Shown here piece after piece: positions 50,601 to 62,600 of a stretch of DNA of 64,000 bases (position 1 is the first letter of the stretch; every line of letters begins with the position of its first letter). The stretch is from Citrobacter sp. Marseille-Q6884 (GTDB lineage Bacteria; Pseudomonadota; Gammaproteobacteria; Enterobacterales; Enterobacteriaceae): positions 1,488,001 through 1,552,000 of the forward strand of contig NZ_CAMDRE010000002.1 in the NCBI RefSeq assembly GCF_945906775.1. The letters are read 5' to 3'. The notes under the pieces were generated by a model, which saw nothing but the letters and a program-made list of their open reading frames with translations, was not told where the DNA came from and ran no database searches. Made by a program: the position numbers and the translations under genes.

Positions 50601-53600
50601 CGTTTCCCCCTCACGATCGTGCAACCGGTGAACGAACATCGTATTCGCCGCCGCCAGGTTGGCTGTATAGCTGGCAGGATCCGGACGAATCCCTGACGTG
50701 CTTTTTTTATCCTTCGTCGAGGTATCCAGGCTGGTCAGGTACCAGTCAGCGCCCTTCTTCACCAGACTGTAGTCATAAATCCCGGCGACAATACGCCCTG
50801 ATTTGGTGAAGGTGCCGTCGGACTGACCACCGACTTTCACCACCTGGATGCCTTCGACAGTCTGAGCGCCACGGCCACCCACATTGTTCACTTTCACGAA
50901 GGTGTTACCACTGGTATTGCCGCTGATGACAATCTTATCCGTGACGGAAGTATCCCCTCCCAGTACGGTATTCATCACCACCGTACCGTCCTGTCCGTGC
51001 CAGTTGGTGGCCGTCAGGGTACGTCCTGTCGTCATCGACTGCGTGGACGGTGCCGCAAAGTTAAGGGTACCGGCAAGCTTCACATCATCGACCAGTGAAT
51101 CTGCAGTCATGTTCCAGCGGCTGGCAGAATCAATGCTGACATCTGTCGGATCAATCCACCCGGTCAGTGACGCACCGTTACGCAGTGACAATGACGTATT
51201 GTCTTTTGCAATCACATTGCTGACCAGCTGCGCGCCACCACGGGAACCATCCAGAACCAGCTCACCGCCGTCAATATGCGTGTCGCCCGTCCAGCCAGTC
51301 TGCCCGGTCAGAACCACCTCACCCGTGCCCTGTTTAACCAGTTCGCCGGTCCCGCTGATGTTGTTCGTCATCGTGCCGACAGCACCATTCAGCGCCAGTG
51401 TTCCGTCAGTAATAATATTGCCGCTGCCCAGACCCGCTACATTATTCAGGCTGGCCGTTGCACCTTTACTGATTTGGCTCACCACACTCAGACCGGTGTT
51501 AGCACCGCGCACATCAAAGGTTCCCCCCAGAACAGAGAGCTTACCGGCGCCGGTCAACGTTCCCGCAGACACGCCGCCATTGCTGAGCGCTAACGTGCCA
51601 CCGTTCACATTTAACAGCGAGCCCGCGTCACCGTTCAGTTTCCCGACCGTCTGGGTTTTACCGTTCAGGTCAAAACCTGCTGTGTTCGCCAGCGAGAGCA
51701 GGCTGGTTTTACCCAGTGCATTATCCGCATCTGAGCGCAGCGTCCCCGTACTGACTTTCGTCTCACCGGTGTAATCGTTGGTGGCGTTAGACAGCGACAC
51801 CACACCTGCGCCGGCCTCAATGGCCAGGTTACCGCTGCCGGTCACTTTGGCTGACATATCCGCAGAAGCATTGATTGCCCCTGTATCCTGTGCCAGCGTC
51901 AGCGTTTTATCCGCCTGAAGATCCAACCCGGTCAGACCATAATTCACATACAATCCGTCAGCATTCGCGCCCGAGGTCAGACGATAGTCATAGGTTCCCC
52001 GCGCGACGACATCGCCATTCTGATTAATATCAATCGTCCGTTCAGCCGTGATCTTGCTGCCATCCTTATTGAGCAACTGAATCGCGCCGCCGCTCCCTGT
52101 TACCGACGTGGATTTAACCAGTTGTACGCCAGTGTCGCCTTCATCCTGCATCAGAAGATTCAACGAATTGTCCGTATCACGGGCATGCGGAACATACGAT
52201 GCAGGGGCATTAATGTACACCGTACCGGTATGACTGATGTCAAGGGTATCGGCAGTGATCAAACTGGTCGCCAGAATCTCATCAGGCGCGGTGGCGTTGA
52301 ACACAACCGTACCGTCATTGATGATCAAGCCACCGATCTGCTGGTTACCATCTCCCACTGTGGTGACGTTGCCGGTTCCCACAGACAGCTTGCCGTGCGT
52401 CAGCGCAGTCGTGTTGTCCCCGGAAAGCGCAAACGTATTGTCTGTCAGTACCGCCATCCCCGTGAAGGCGGAGCCCACACCACTGCCGAAGGAGAATGCC
52501 TGGCCATGACCAGAGGCATTGAGCGTACCCGCACCCGTGAGGGCATTATTAAAGCTGAACGCCCCCTGCGTCAGGAGATTAACAATACCGTCAGCAGCAA
52601 TATCCACCCCGCCCGTACCCAGATTATCGGTACTGCTCACCGCGTCAGTTGCGACGGCCAGAGTCCCCGTATCGGTGACACGCCAGTTACCGGTATACCC
52701 TGCATTAGTCCCCGTTATCGTCGCCTGAGCACCACTCACCGTGGTCGTTCCTTCGCCAATAAGCAGATTGCTAAAGTCGCTGGCATCACTGAAGGCCAGA
52801 TCAAGTCCTGTGCCCACATCACCCGCGGTGGTATTGACGCTGATCGCACCAGTCCCCGCCGCCTGGCTGTCATTCAACTGCAGCGTACCGGCAGAGATCG
52901 TGCTGCCACCGCTGTAGCTGTTGGCGCCAGTCAGTATGGTTCTGCCCGTACCCGTCTGATCAACGCTCCCGGTCCCGGAAATCACACCGTTAAAGGTCGC
53001 CGTATCGCTGCGGTTAAAGGCCAGCGTGCCGTCGTTGGTCACATTCCCGGTGATGGAGCCGGTGGTTCCGCCATTACCCAGTTGCAGCGTAGCGCCGGTA
53101 TTGATTGTCGTGCCGCCGCCATATGTGTTGCTTCCCGCCAGCACCTGCGTACCGCTTGCCTGTACCAGTGCCAGTTGCGCACCCGTAATATCGCCTGCAA
53201 AAACACTCGTTGCCGTGTCGTTCAGGGTCAGGATCGTATCGGTCGCCGTGCCATTGGTCACGGTACCGTCGCCAGACAGGTTGGTCAGCGACTGGTCATA
53301 ACCGTTCGTGTCCAGCGTTGCGCCGGCATTCACCATCACGTTCGCGGAAGTCGCAATCACATCCAGCGCGCCAGCCTGCAGCGTCCCGGTGGCCACCGTG
53401 GTGTCGCCGGTAAAGTCATTGGTCGTGTTGGACAACGACACGATCCCGGTGCCTGCATCGACCTGCAGACTGCCGCTGCCGGTGATCTTCGCCGACATAT
53501 CTGCCGAAGCGCCAGTGGCTCCGCTGTTTTGTGCCAGCGTCAGGGTCTGAGCGGCCTGCAGATCCAGCTGTTTCAGCCCGTAAGAGACATACAGTCCGTC

Positions 53601-56600
53601 CTGATTTGCCCCCGAGCTCAGACGATAATCGTAGGTGCCGAGCGCCACCAGATTCCCGCCCTGCTGGATATTAATCTGCTGCGCCGCCGTGATGGCATTG
53701 CCGTTCTGATCCTGCAATTCCAGCGCACCTGCACTACCAATCGCCGTACTGGCCGCGACCAGACGGGTACCCAGATTCACATCGTCCTGCTCAAGCAGCG
53801 ACAGATCCGTCGAAGGTGCCGGCGTCGGCAACACATAAGGCGTCGGTAATGTGACCTGTACGGTACCCGTGCCGCTGGTATCCAGCAGATTCGCCTGCAC
53901 CAGACTGGTGGCATCAACCTGCGCCGGTACCGTGGCATTGAAAATGGCTTTACCGCTGTTAAAGACCAGGCTGCCAATGGACTGCGTACCGTCCGCCACC
54001 GTGGTGACGCTGCCGCTGCCAAGGCGCAGAGTCGCCGCCGCCAGCGCACCGGTGTTCGCACCGCCGAGACTGAACGCTGCATTTTGCAGGTCAACGACAC
54101 CGCTAAAGCCGGCGCCCATTGCCGCAGAGGCAAAGTTAACGTCATTACCGGCTGCCTTAATTGCCACCAGACCACTGCCGGTCAGCGTGTTGTTCACCGT
54201 GTAATCCGCACCCCAGTCCACCGCCAGCGTCGCACCGGAAGCAATATCAATCGCCCCCTGTACGCTACCGGTCGTCCCACCATTACCCAGTTGCAGGGTA
54301 CCGGCTGAAACCGTCGTGCCGCCGCTGTAGGTATGGGCACCGGTAAACAGTGTCGTTCCCGTTCCCACCTGCGTGACGCGGCCGCTGCCTGAAATCACAC
54401 CGTGAAACGTCGTCGCATCACTGCGGTTGAAAGCCAGCGTGCCATTGTTGGTCACGTTACCCGTGATGGCGCCACTCGTGCCTCCGTCACCCAGTTGCAG
54501 GGTGCCGGCAGAAACAGTGGTACCGCCGCTGTACGTATTGCTGCCATTCAGGGTGAAGACGCCGCTGCCGGTTTTGGTCAGCCCGCCCGTGCCGCTCAGC
54601 GTACCGCTGAAGGTCGAATCGCTGACCGCATTCTCCGTCAGCATCGCGCTGCCCAGCGTCACGTTGCCCGCCCCTGACAGGTTACGCGCCGTCTGGTTAA
54701 AGTTGTTCAGATCCAGCGTCGCACCGGATGCCACTGTCACATGTGCGCTCTGCGCAAAGGCATCAGCGATCCCGGCTTTCAGCGTACCGCCGTTCACCAG
54801 TGTGTCGCCGGTGTAGGTATTGACCGACGACAGTGTCAGGGTGCCCGCCCCGGCTTTGGTCAGCGTTTTGCCGTCCCAGCCGCTGGTGTAGGTACCCGCC
54901 GCCTGGTCGCCCAGCGCCACGTCCACGTTGAAAGCATCACTGGCATTCGCCAGCGTGAAGCTGCCGGTGCCGTACGCCTGGCCTTCCAGCCAGCTCAGCC
55001 CGTAGCCCACGTTATAGTCATTGCCGCTGACGCGGCCTGCCAGACGCAGGTAGTCCACCGTGCTCGCCGCACCGTTGAGGTTCACGCTGCTGAAGTCGCC
55101 GGTGATACCGTTAGTGGTGTGAATGACCGTGTACTGGGTACCGGCTATTCCGCTGGCGCTGGCCGGAGCGGCCGTGCCGTAACCACTCAGGCTCAGCGTG
55201 CCGTTCAGGTTCGCCGTCTGAGCGGTAACAGCAGGCTGGGTGCCTTTTGCCACCGTCAGCGTCGAGCCCGCCGCCTGGGTCAGCGCCCCGCTCAGCATCA
55301 GATTGCTGGTTGCCGCCACCTGAGTCGCTGCACCGGCCGCCGTGGTCAGGCTCGCCGCATTGAACACGCCGCTCTGACCGAAGGCCAGCGTACCGCCGCT
55401 GACCGTTACCGCGCCCTGCGTCGAACCCGTGCCGGTCAGGGTGGTGGTGCCGCTGCCGGTTTTGGTCAGCGAACCGCTGCCACTCAGCACATTCGCCAGC
55501 GTGCCGTTCGCCGCAAAGTCCAGCTGCAGGGCCGCATTGTTGACCACCGCGCCGGTGCCCAGCGCCGCGCCGTTCTGCGCCACCAGAGTACCGGCAGAAA
55601 TGCTGGTACCACCGCTGTACGTGTTGGTGCCGCTCAGGATCGTTTTACCTGTACCGATCTGATTCACCACACCGCTGCCTGATATCACCCCAGCCAGGGT
55701 TAATGTATCGCTACGGTTGAAGGCCAGCGTGCCATTGTTGGTCACATTTCCGGTGAGGGAACCGCTGGTCCCGCCATTACCCAGTTGCAGCGTTCCGGCG
55801 GAGATCGTCGTGCCGCCACTGTAGTTGTTGGCGCCGGTCAGTATGGTTCTGCCCGTGCCCATCTGATTCACCATCCCGGTACCGGAAATCACGCCGCTAA
55901 AGGTCGCTGTATCGCTGCGGTTAAAGGCCAGCGTGCCATTGTTGGTCACATTCCCGGTGATGGAGCCGGTGGTTCCGCCATTACCCAGTTGCAGCGTCGC
56001 AGCCGGGTTGATCGCCGTACCACCGCCGTATGTGTTGCTTCCCGTCAGGATCTGCGTACCGCTTGCCTGTACCAGCGCCAGTTGCGCGCCGGTGAGGGTT
56101 CCCGCAAAGACGCTCGTCACCGTATCTTTCAGTGTCAGCGTTGTCGCCGTTGTCGTACCGTTGGTCACCGTACCTGCGCCTGTCAGGTTGGTCAGTGACT
56201 GGTGGTAACCGTGGGTATCCAGCGTTGCGCCGGCATTCACCGTCACGTTCGCGGAAGTCGCAATCACATCGCGGGCACCGGCCTGCAGCGTTCCGGTCGC
56301 CACCGTGGTGTTGCCGGTAAAGTTGTTGGTTGTGTTGGACAAAGACAGTACGCCCGTACCCGCATCAACCCGCAGGTTACCGCTGCCAGTGAGCTTCGCC
56401 GACATATCTGCTGACAAGCCAGTGGCTCCGCTGTTTTGTGCCAGCGTCAGGGTCTGACCGGCCTGCAGATCCAGCTGTTTCAGCCCGTAAGAGACATACA
56501 GTCCGTCCTGGAGCGTGCCCGTCGTCAGACGATAATCGTAGGTTCCGAGCGCCACCAGGTTCCCGCCCTGCTGAACATCGATCTGCTGGGCGGCGCTGAT

Positions 56601-59600
56601 AACATTGCCGTTCTGATCCTGCAATTCCAGCGCACCTGCGCTACCCACCGCCGTACTGGCCGCGACCAGACGGGTGCCCAGATTCACATCGTCCTGCTCA
56701 AGCAGCGACAGTTCCGTTGATGGCACAGGCATCGGCAACACGTAAGGTACCGGTAATGTCGCCTGCACAACGCCAGCACCGCTCGCATCCAGCAGATTCG
56801 CCCGCACCAGACTGGTGGCATCGATCTGCGCCGGTACCGTGGCATTGAAAATCGCTTTACCTCCGTCAAAGGCCAGTCCGCCAATGGACTGCGTACCGTC
56901 CGCCACCGTGGTCACACTGCCGCTGCCAAGGCGCAGAGTCGCCGCCGCCAGCGCGCCGGTGTTCACACCACCGAGACTGAACGCTGCATTTTGCAGGTCA
57001 ACGATACCGTTAAAGCCGGCGCCCATTGCCGCAGAGGCAAAGTTAACGTCATTACCGGCTGCCTTGATCGCCACCAGACCACTGCCGGTCAGCGTGTTGT
57101 TCACCGTGTAATCCGCACCCCAGTCCACCGCCAGCGCCGCACCGGAAGCAATATCAATTGCCCCCTGTACGCTGCCGGTCGTCCCGCCATTACCCAGTTG
57201 CAGGGTACCGGCCGAAACCGTCGTGCCGCCGCTGTAGGTATGGGTGCCAGTGAAAATGGTTTTACCGGTACCCACCTGCGTGACGCGACCGCTGCCTGAA
57301 ATCACGCCAGCGAACGTCGTCGCATCACTGCGGTTAAAGGCCAGCGTGCCATTGTTGGTCACGTTACCCGTGATGGCGCCACTCGTGCCCCCGTCACCCA
57401 GTTGCAGGGTGCCGGCAGAAACAGTGGTACCGCCGCTGTACGTATTGCTGCCGCTCAGGGTAAAGACGCCGCTGCCGGTTTTGGTCAGCCCGCCCGTCCC
57501 GCTCAGCGTGCCGCTGAAGGTGGTGTCGCTGACCGCATTCTCCGTCAGCATCGCGCTGCCCAGCGTCACGTTGCCTGCCCCTGACAGGTTATGTGCCGTC
57601 TGGTTGAAGTTGTTCAGATCCAGCGTCGCACCGGATGCCACCGCCACGTTTGCGCTCTGCGCAAAGGCATTGGCGATCCCGGCTTTCAGCGTGCCGCCGT
57701 TCACCAGGGTGTCGCCGGTGTAGGTATTGACCGACGACAGCGTCAGGGTGCCCGCCCCGGCCTTGGTCAGCGTTTTGCCGTCCCAGCCGCTGGTGTAGGT
57801 ACCTGCCGCCTGGTCGCCCAGCGCCACGTCCACGTTGAAAGCGTCACTGGCATTCGCCAGCGTGAAGCTGCCGGTGCCGTAGGCCTGGCCTTCCAGCCAG
57901 CTCAGGCCGTAGCCCACGTTATAGTCGTTGCCGCTGACGCGGCCTGCCAGACGCAGGTAGTCCACGGAGCTCGCCGCACCGTTGAGGTTCACGCTGCTGA
58001 AGTCGCCGCTGATGCCATTAGTGGTGTGAATGACCGTGTACTGGGTACCGGCTATTCCGCTGGCGCTGGCCGGGGCAGCCGTGCCGTAACCGCTCAGGCT
58101 CAGCGTGCCGTTCAGGTTCGCCGTCTGGGCAGTGACCGCCGGCTGGGTGCCTTTTGCCACCGTCAGCGTCGAGCCTGCCGCCTGGGTCAGCGCCCCGCTC
58201 AGCATCAGATTACTGGTTGCCGCCACCTGAGTCGCTGCACCGGCCGCCGTGGTCAGGCTGGCCGCATTGAACGCGCCGCTCTGACCGAAGGCCAGCGTAC
58301 CGCCGCTGACCGTTACCGCGCCCTGCGTCGAACCCGCGCCGGTCAGGGTGGTGGTGCCACTGCCGGTTTTGGTCAGCGTGCCGCTGCCGCTCAGCACATT
58401 CGCCAGCGTGCCGTTCGCCGCAAAGTCCAGCTGCAGGGCCGCGTTGTTGGCCACCGCGCCGGTGCCCAGCGCCGCGCCGTTCTGCGCCACCAGGGTGCCG
58501 GCAGAAATGGTGGTACCGCCGCTGTACGTATTGCTGCCGCTCAGGGTAAAGACGCCGCTGCCGGTTTTGGTCAGCCCGCCCGTCCCGCTCAGCGTGCCGC
58601 TGAAGGTGGTGTCACTGACGGCATTCTCCGTCAGCATCGCGCTGCCCAGCGTCACGTTACCGGCCCCTGACAGGTTATGTGCCGTCTGGTTGAAGTTGTT
58701 CAGATCCAGCGTCGCGCCGGATGCCACCGCCACGTTCGCGCTCTGCGCAAAGGCATCAGCGATCCCGGCTTTCAGCGTGCCGCCGTTCACCAGGGTGTCG
58801 CCGGTGTAGGTGTTGACCGACGACAGCGTCAGGGTGCCCGCCCCGGCCTTGGTCAGCGTTTTGCCGTCCCAGCCGCTGGCATAAGTGCCCGCCGCCTGGT
58901 CGCCCAGTGCCACGTCCACGTTGAAGGCATCACTGGCATTCGCCAGCGTGAAGCTGCCGGTGCCGTAGGCCTGGCCTTCCAGCCAGCTCAGCCCGTATCC
59001 CACGTTATAGTCGTTGCCGCTGACGCGGCCTGCCAGACGCAGGTAGTCCACGGTACTCACCGCACCGTTGAGGTTCACGCTGCTGAAGTCGCCGGTGATA
59101 CCGTTAGTGGTGTGAATGACCGTGTACTGGGTACCGGCTATTCCGCTGGCGCTGGCCGGAGCGGCCGTGCCGTAACCACTCAGGCTCAGCGTGCCGTTCA
59201 GGTTCGCCGTCTGAGCGGTAACAGCAGGCTGGGTGCCTTTCGCCACCGTCAGCGTCGAGCCCGCCGCCTGGGTCAGCGCCCCGCTCAGCATCAGGTTACT
59301 GGTTGCCGCCACCTGAGTCGCTGCACCGGCCGCCGTGGTCAGGCTCGCCGCATTGAACACGCCGCTCTGACCGAAGGCCAGCGTACCGCCACTGACCGTT
59401 ACCGCGCCCTGCGTTGAACCCGCGCCGGTCAGGGTGGTGGTACCGTTACCGGTTTTGGTCAGCGTGCCGCTGCCGCTCAGCACATTCGCCAGCGTGCCGT
59501 TCGCCGCAAAGTCCAGCTGCAGGGCCGCGTTGTTGGCCACCGTGCCGGTGCCCAGCGCCGCGCCGTTCTGCGCCACCAGAGTCCCGGCAGAAATGGTGGT

Positions 59601-62600
59601 ACCGCCGCTGTACGTATTGCTGCCGCTCAGGGTAAAGACGCCGCTGCCGGTTTTGGTCAGCCCGCCCGTCCCGCTCAGCGTACCGCTGAAGGTGGTGTCA
59701 CTGACGGCATTCTCCGTCAGCATCGCGCTGCCCAGCGTCACGTTACCGGCCCCTGACAGGTTACGCGTCGTCTGGTTAAAGTTGTTCAGATCCAGCGTCG
59801 CACCGGATGCCACCGCCACGTTCGCGCTCTGCGCAAAGGCATCAGCGATCCCGGCTTTCAGCACGCCGCCGTTCACCAGGGTGTCGCCGGTGTAGGTGTT
59901 GACCGACGACAGCGTCAGGGTGCCCGCTCCGGCCTTGGTCAGCGTTTTGCCGTCCCAGCCGCTGGCATAAGTGCCCGCCGCCTGGTTGCCCAGCACCACG
60001 TCCACGTTGAAGGCATCAGAAGCCCCGGCCAGCGTGAAGCTGCCGGTGCCGTTCGCCTGGCCTTCCAGCCAGCTCAGCCCGTAGCCCACGTTATAGTCAT
60101 TGCCGCTGACGCGACCAGCCAGACGCAGGTAGTCCACCGTGCTCGCCGCACCGTTGAGGTTCACGCTGCTGAAGTCGCCGGTGATACCGTTAGTGGTGTG
60201 AATGACCGTGTACTGGGTACCGGCGATTCCGCTGGCGCTGGCCGGGGCAGCCGTGCCGTAACCACTCAGGCTCAGCGTGCCGTTCAGGTTCGCCGTCTGG
60301 GCAGTGACCGCCGGCTGGGTGCCTTTCGCCACCGTCAGCGTCGAGCCCGCCGCCTGGGTCAGCGCCCCGCTCAGCATCAGGTTACTGGTCGCCGCCACCT
60401 GGGTACCGGCACCGGCTGCCGTGGTCAGGCTCGCCGCATTGAACGCACCGCTCTGACCGAAGGCCAGCGTACCGCCGCTGACCGTTACCGCGCCCTGCGT
60501 CGAACCCGTGCCGGTCAGGGTGGTGGTGCCACTGCCGGTTTTGGTAAGCGTTCCGCTGCCGCTCAGCACATTCGCCAGCGTGCCGTTCGCCGCAAAGTCC
60601 AGCTGCAGGGCCGCGTTGTTGGCCACCGCCCCGGTACCCAGCGCCGCGCCGTTCTTCGCCACCAGAGTGCCGACGGAAACAGTGGTACCGCCGCTGTACG
60701 TATTGCTGCCGCTCAGCGTAAAGACGCCGCTGCCGGTTTTGGTCAGCCCGCCCGTCCCGCTCAGCGTACCGCTGAAGGTGGTGTCACTGACGGCGTTCTC
60801 CGTCAGCATCGCGCTGCCCAGCGTCACGTTACCGGCCCCTGACAGGTTACGCGCCGTCTGGTTAAAGTTGTTCAGATCCAGCGTCGCACCGGATGCCACC
60901 GCCACGTTTGCGCTCTGCGCAAAGGCATTGGCGATCCCGGCTTTCAGCGTGCCGCCGTTCACCAGGGTGTCGCCGGTGTAGGTATTGACCGACGACAGCG
61001 TCAGGGTGCCCGCTCCGGCCTTGGTCAGCGTTTTGCCGTCCCAGCCGCTGGCATAAGTGCCCGCCGCCTGGTTGCCCAGCACCACGTCCACGTTGAAGGC
61101 ATCAGAAGCCCCGGCCAGCGTGAAGCTGCCGGTGCCGTTCGCCAGCCCTTCCAGCCAGCTCAGCCCGTAGCCTACGTTATAATCGTTGCCGCTGACGCGG
61201 CCCGCCAGACGCAGGTAGTCCACCGTACTCGCCGCACCGTTAAGGTTCACGCTGCTGAAGTTGCCGGTGATGCCACTGGTAGTGTGGACAACGGTGTATT
61301 GTGTACCGGTAAGGCCGCTGGCCGTCACTGGCGCCGCAATCCCAAAGCCAGTGATGTTCAGTGTGCCATTCAGACTGGCCGTCGCCGCAGTCACTGCCGT
61401 TTTAGCTTGTGTATCGGCGACACCATTGAATGTGGCACCCGCCGCCTGTGTATAGGTTCCGCTCAGCACGATATTTGAGATCGGATTGACCGTGATAGCC
61501 GCGCCACTCGCGACATTCATACTGGCTGCGTTAAAGGCGCCGCTCTGACCGAAGGCCAGCGTACCGCCGCTGACCGTCACCGCCCCCTGAGCCGATCCCG
61601 CGCCGGTCAGGGTGGCCGTGCCGCTGCCGGTCTTGCTGAGCGCTCCGCTGCCGCTCAGCACATTCGCCAGCGTGCCATCCGCCGCAAAATCCAGCTGCAG
61701 AGCCGCGTTGTTGACCACCGCCCCGGTGCCCAGCGCTGCGCCATTCTGCGCCACCAGGGTGCCTGCAGAGATATTGGTACCACCGCTGTACGTGTTGATG
61801 CCGCTCAGGATCGTTTTACCTGTGCCGATCTGGTTCACTACGCCGCTGCCAGATATCACCCCGGCCAGGGTTGATGTGTCGCTGCGGTTAAAGGCCAGCG
61901 TGCCATTGTTGGTCACATTTCCGGTGAGGGAGCCGCCGGTGCCGCCATTACCCAGTTGCAGCGTGCCACCCGAAATGGTAGTGCCACCGCTCCAGGTATT
62001 GCTGTTCGTCAACGTAAGCGTACCGGTATTGGTCTTGGTCAGCGCGCCGCTGCCACTCACCACGCCGCTCATTGTTAAGGTCGTGCCGGCTGCAGTATCA
62101 AGGGTACCGCCACCCGTATTAAGGGTGGTTGCCCGGCTCGTGTTGAAACTGGTCGTGGTCGCCAGTGTACCGCCGTCAAAACTGAGCGGTCCTGTCGCTG
62201 CCCCCAGATTCGCATCGGCGGATACCTGCACAATGCCGCCATTAATTGCTGTGCCACCGGTCCAGGTGTTGGTTCCGGTAAGCAGCAGTGTTCCGCTATT
62301 TGTCTTGGTGAGAGAACCCGTACCGCCAATAATACCGCTCATTGTCAGCGTCGTACCGGCTGCCGTATCCAGGGTGCCGCCACCCGTATTGAGTGTGGTT
62401 GTACGGGCCGTGTTGAAACTGGTTGTCGTTGCCAGCGTACCGCCGTCAAAGCTAAGCGCCCCGGAGGTTGCGCCCAGGTTAGCATCGCTTGAGACCTGCA
62501 GCACGCCGCCGTTGACTCGCGTTCCGCCGGTCCAGGTGTTGTTCCCTGTCAGTACCAGTGTCCCCAGATCGGTCTTGGTGACAGAAGTCGCCCCCTGCAG

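Noticed and set aside
52122..53849. Open frame of 575 codons on the plus strand, opposite the autotransporter gene
   Set aside because: It is antisense to an obvious coding sequence and its translation is Arg/His/Gln-rich low complexity, the shadow expected from a GC-rich Gly/Thr/Ala coding strand. No start context or family motif.
57591..60842. Series of plus-strand frames of 150-360 codons with similar repeated sequence
   Set aside because: They repeat only because the autotransporter DNA beneath repeats every 1,086 bp. Products (RTRAGQGGGATAGFG-type) look like reverse-complement artefacts.
57430..61300. Regular repeats as a possible CRISPR array
   Set aside because: Units are 1,086 bp, coding, and without spacer/repeat alternation.
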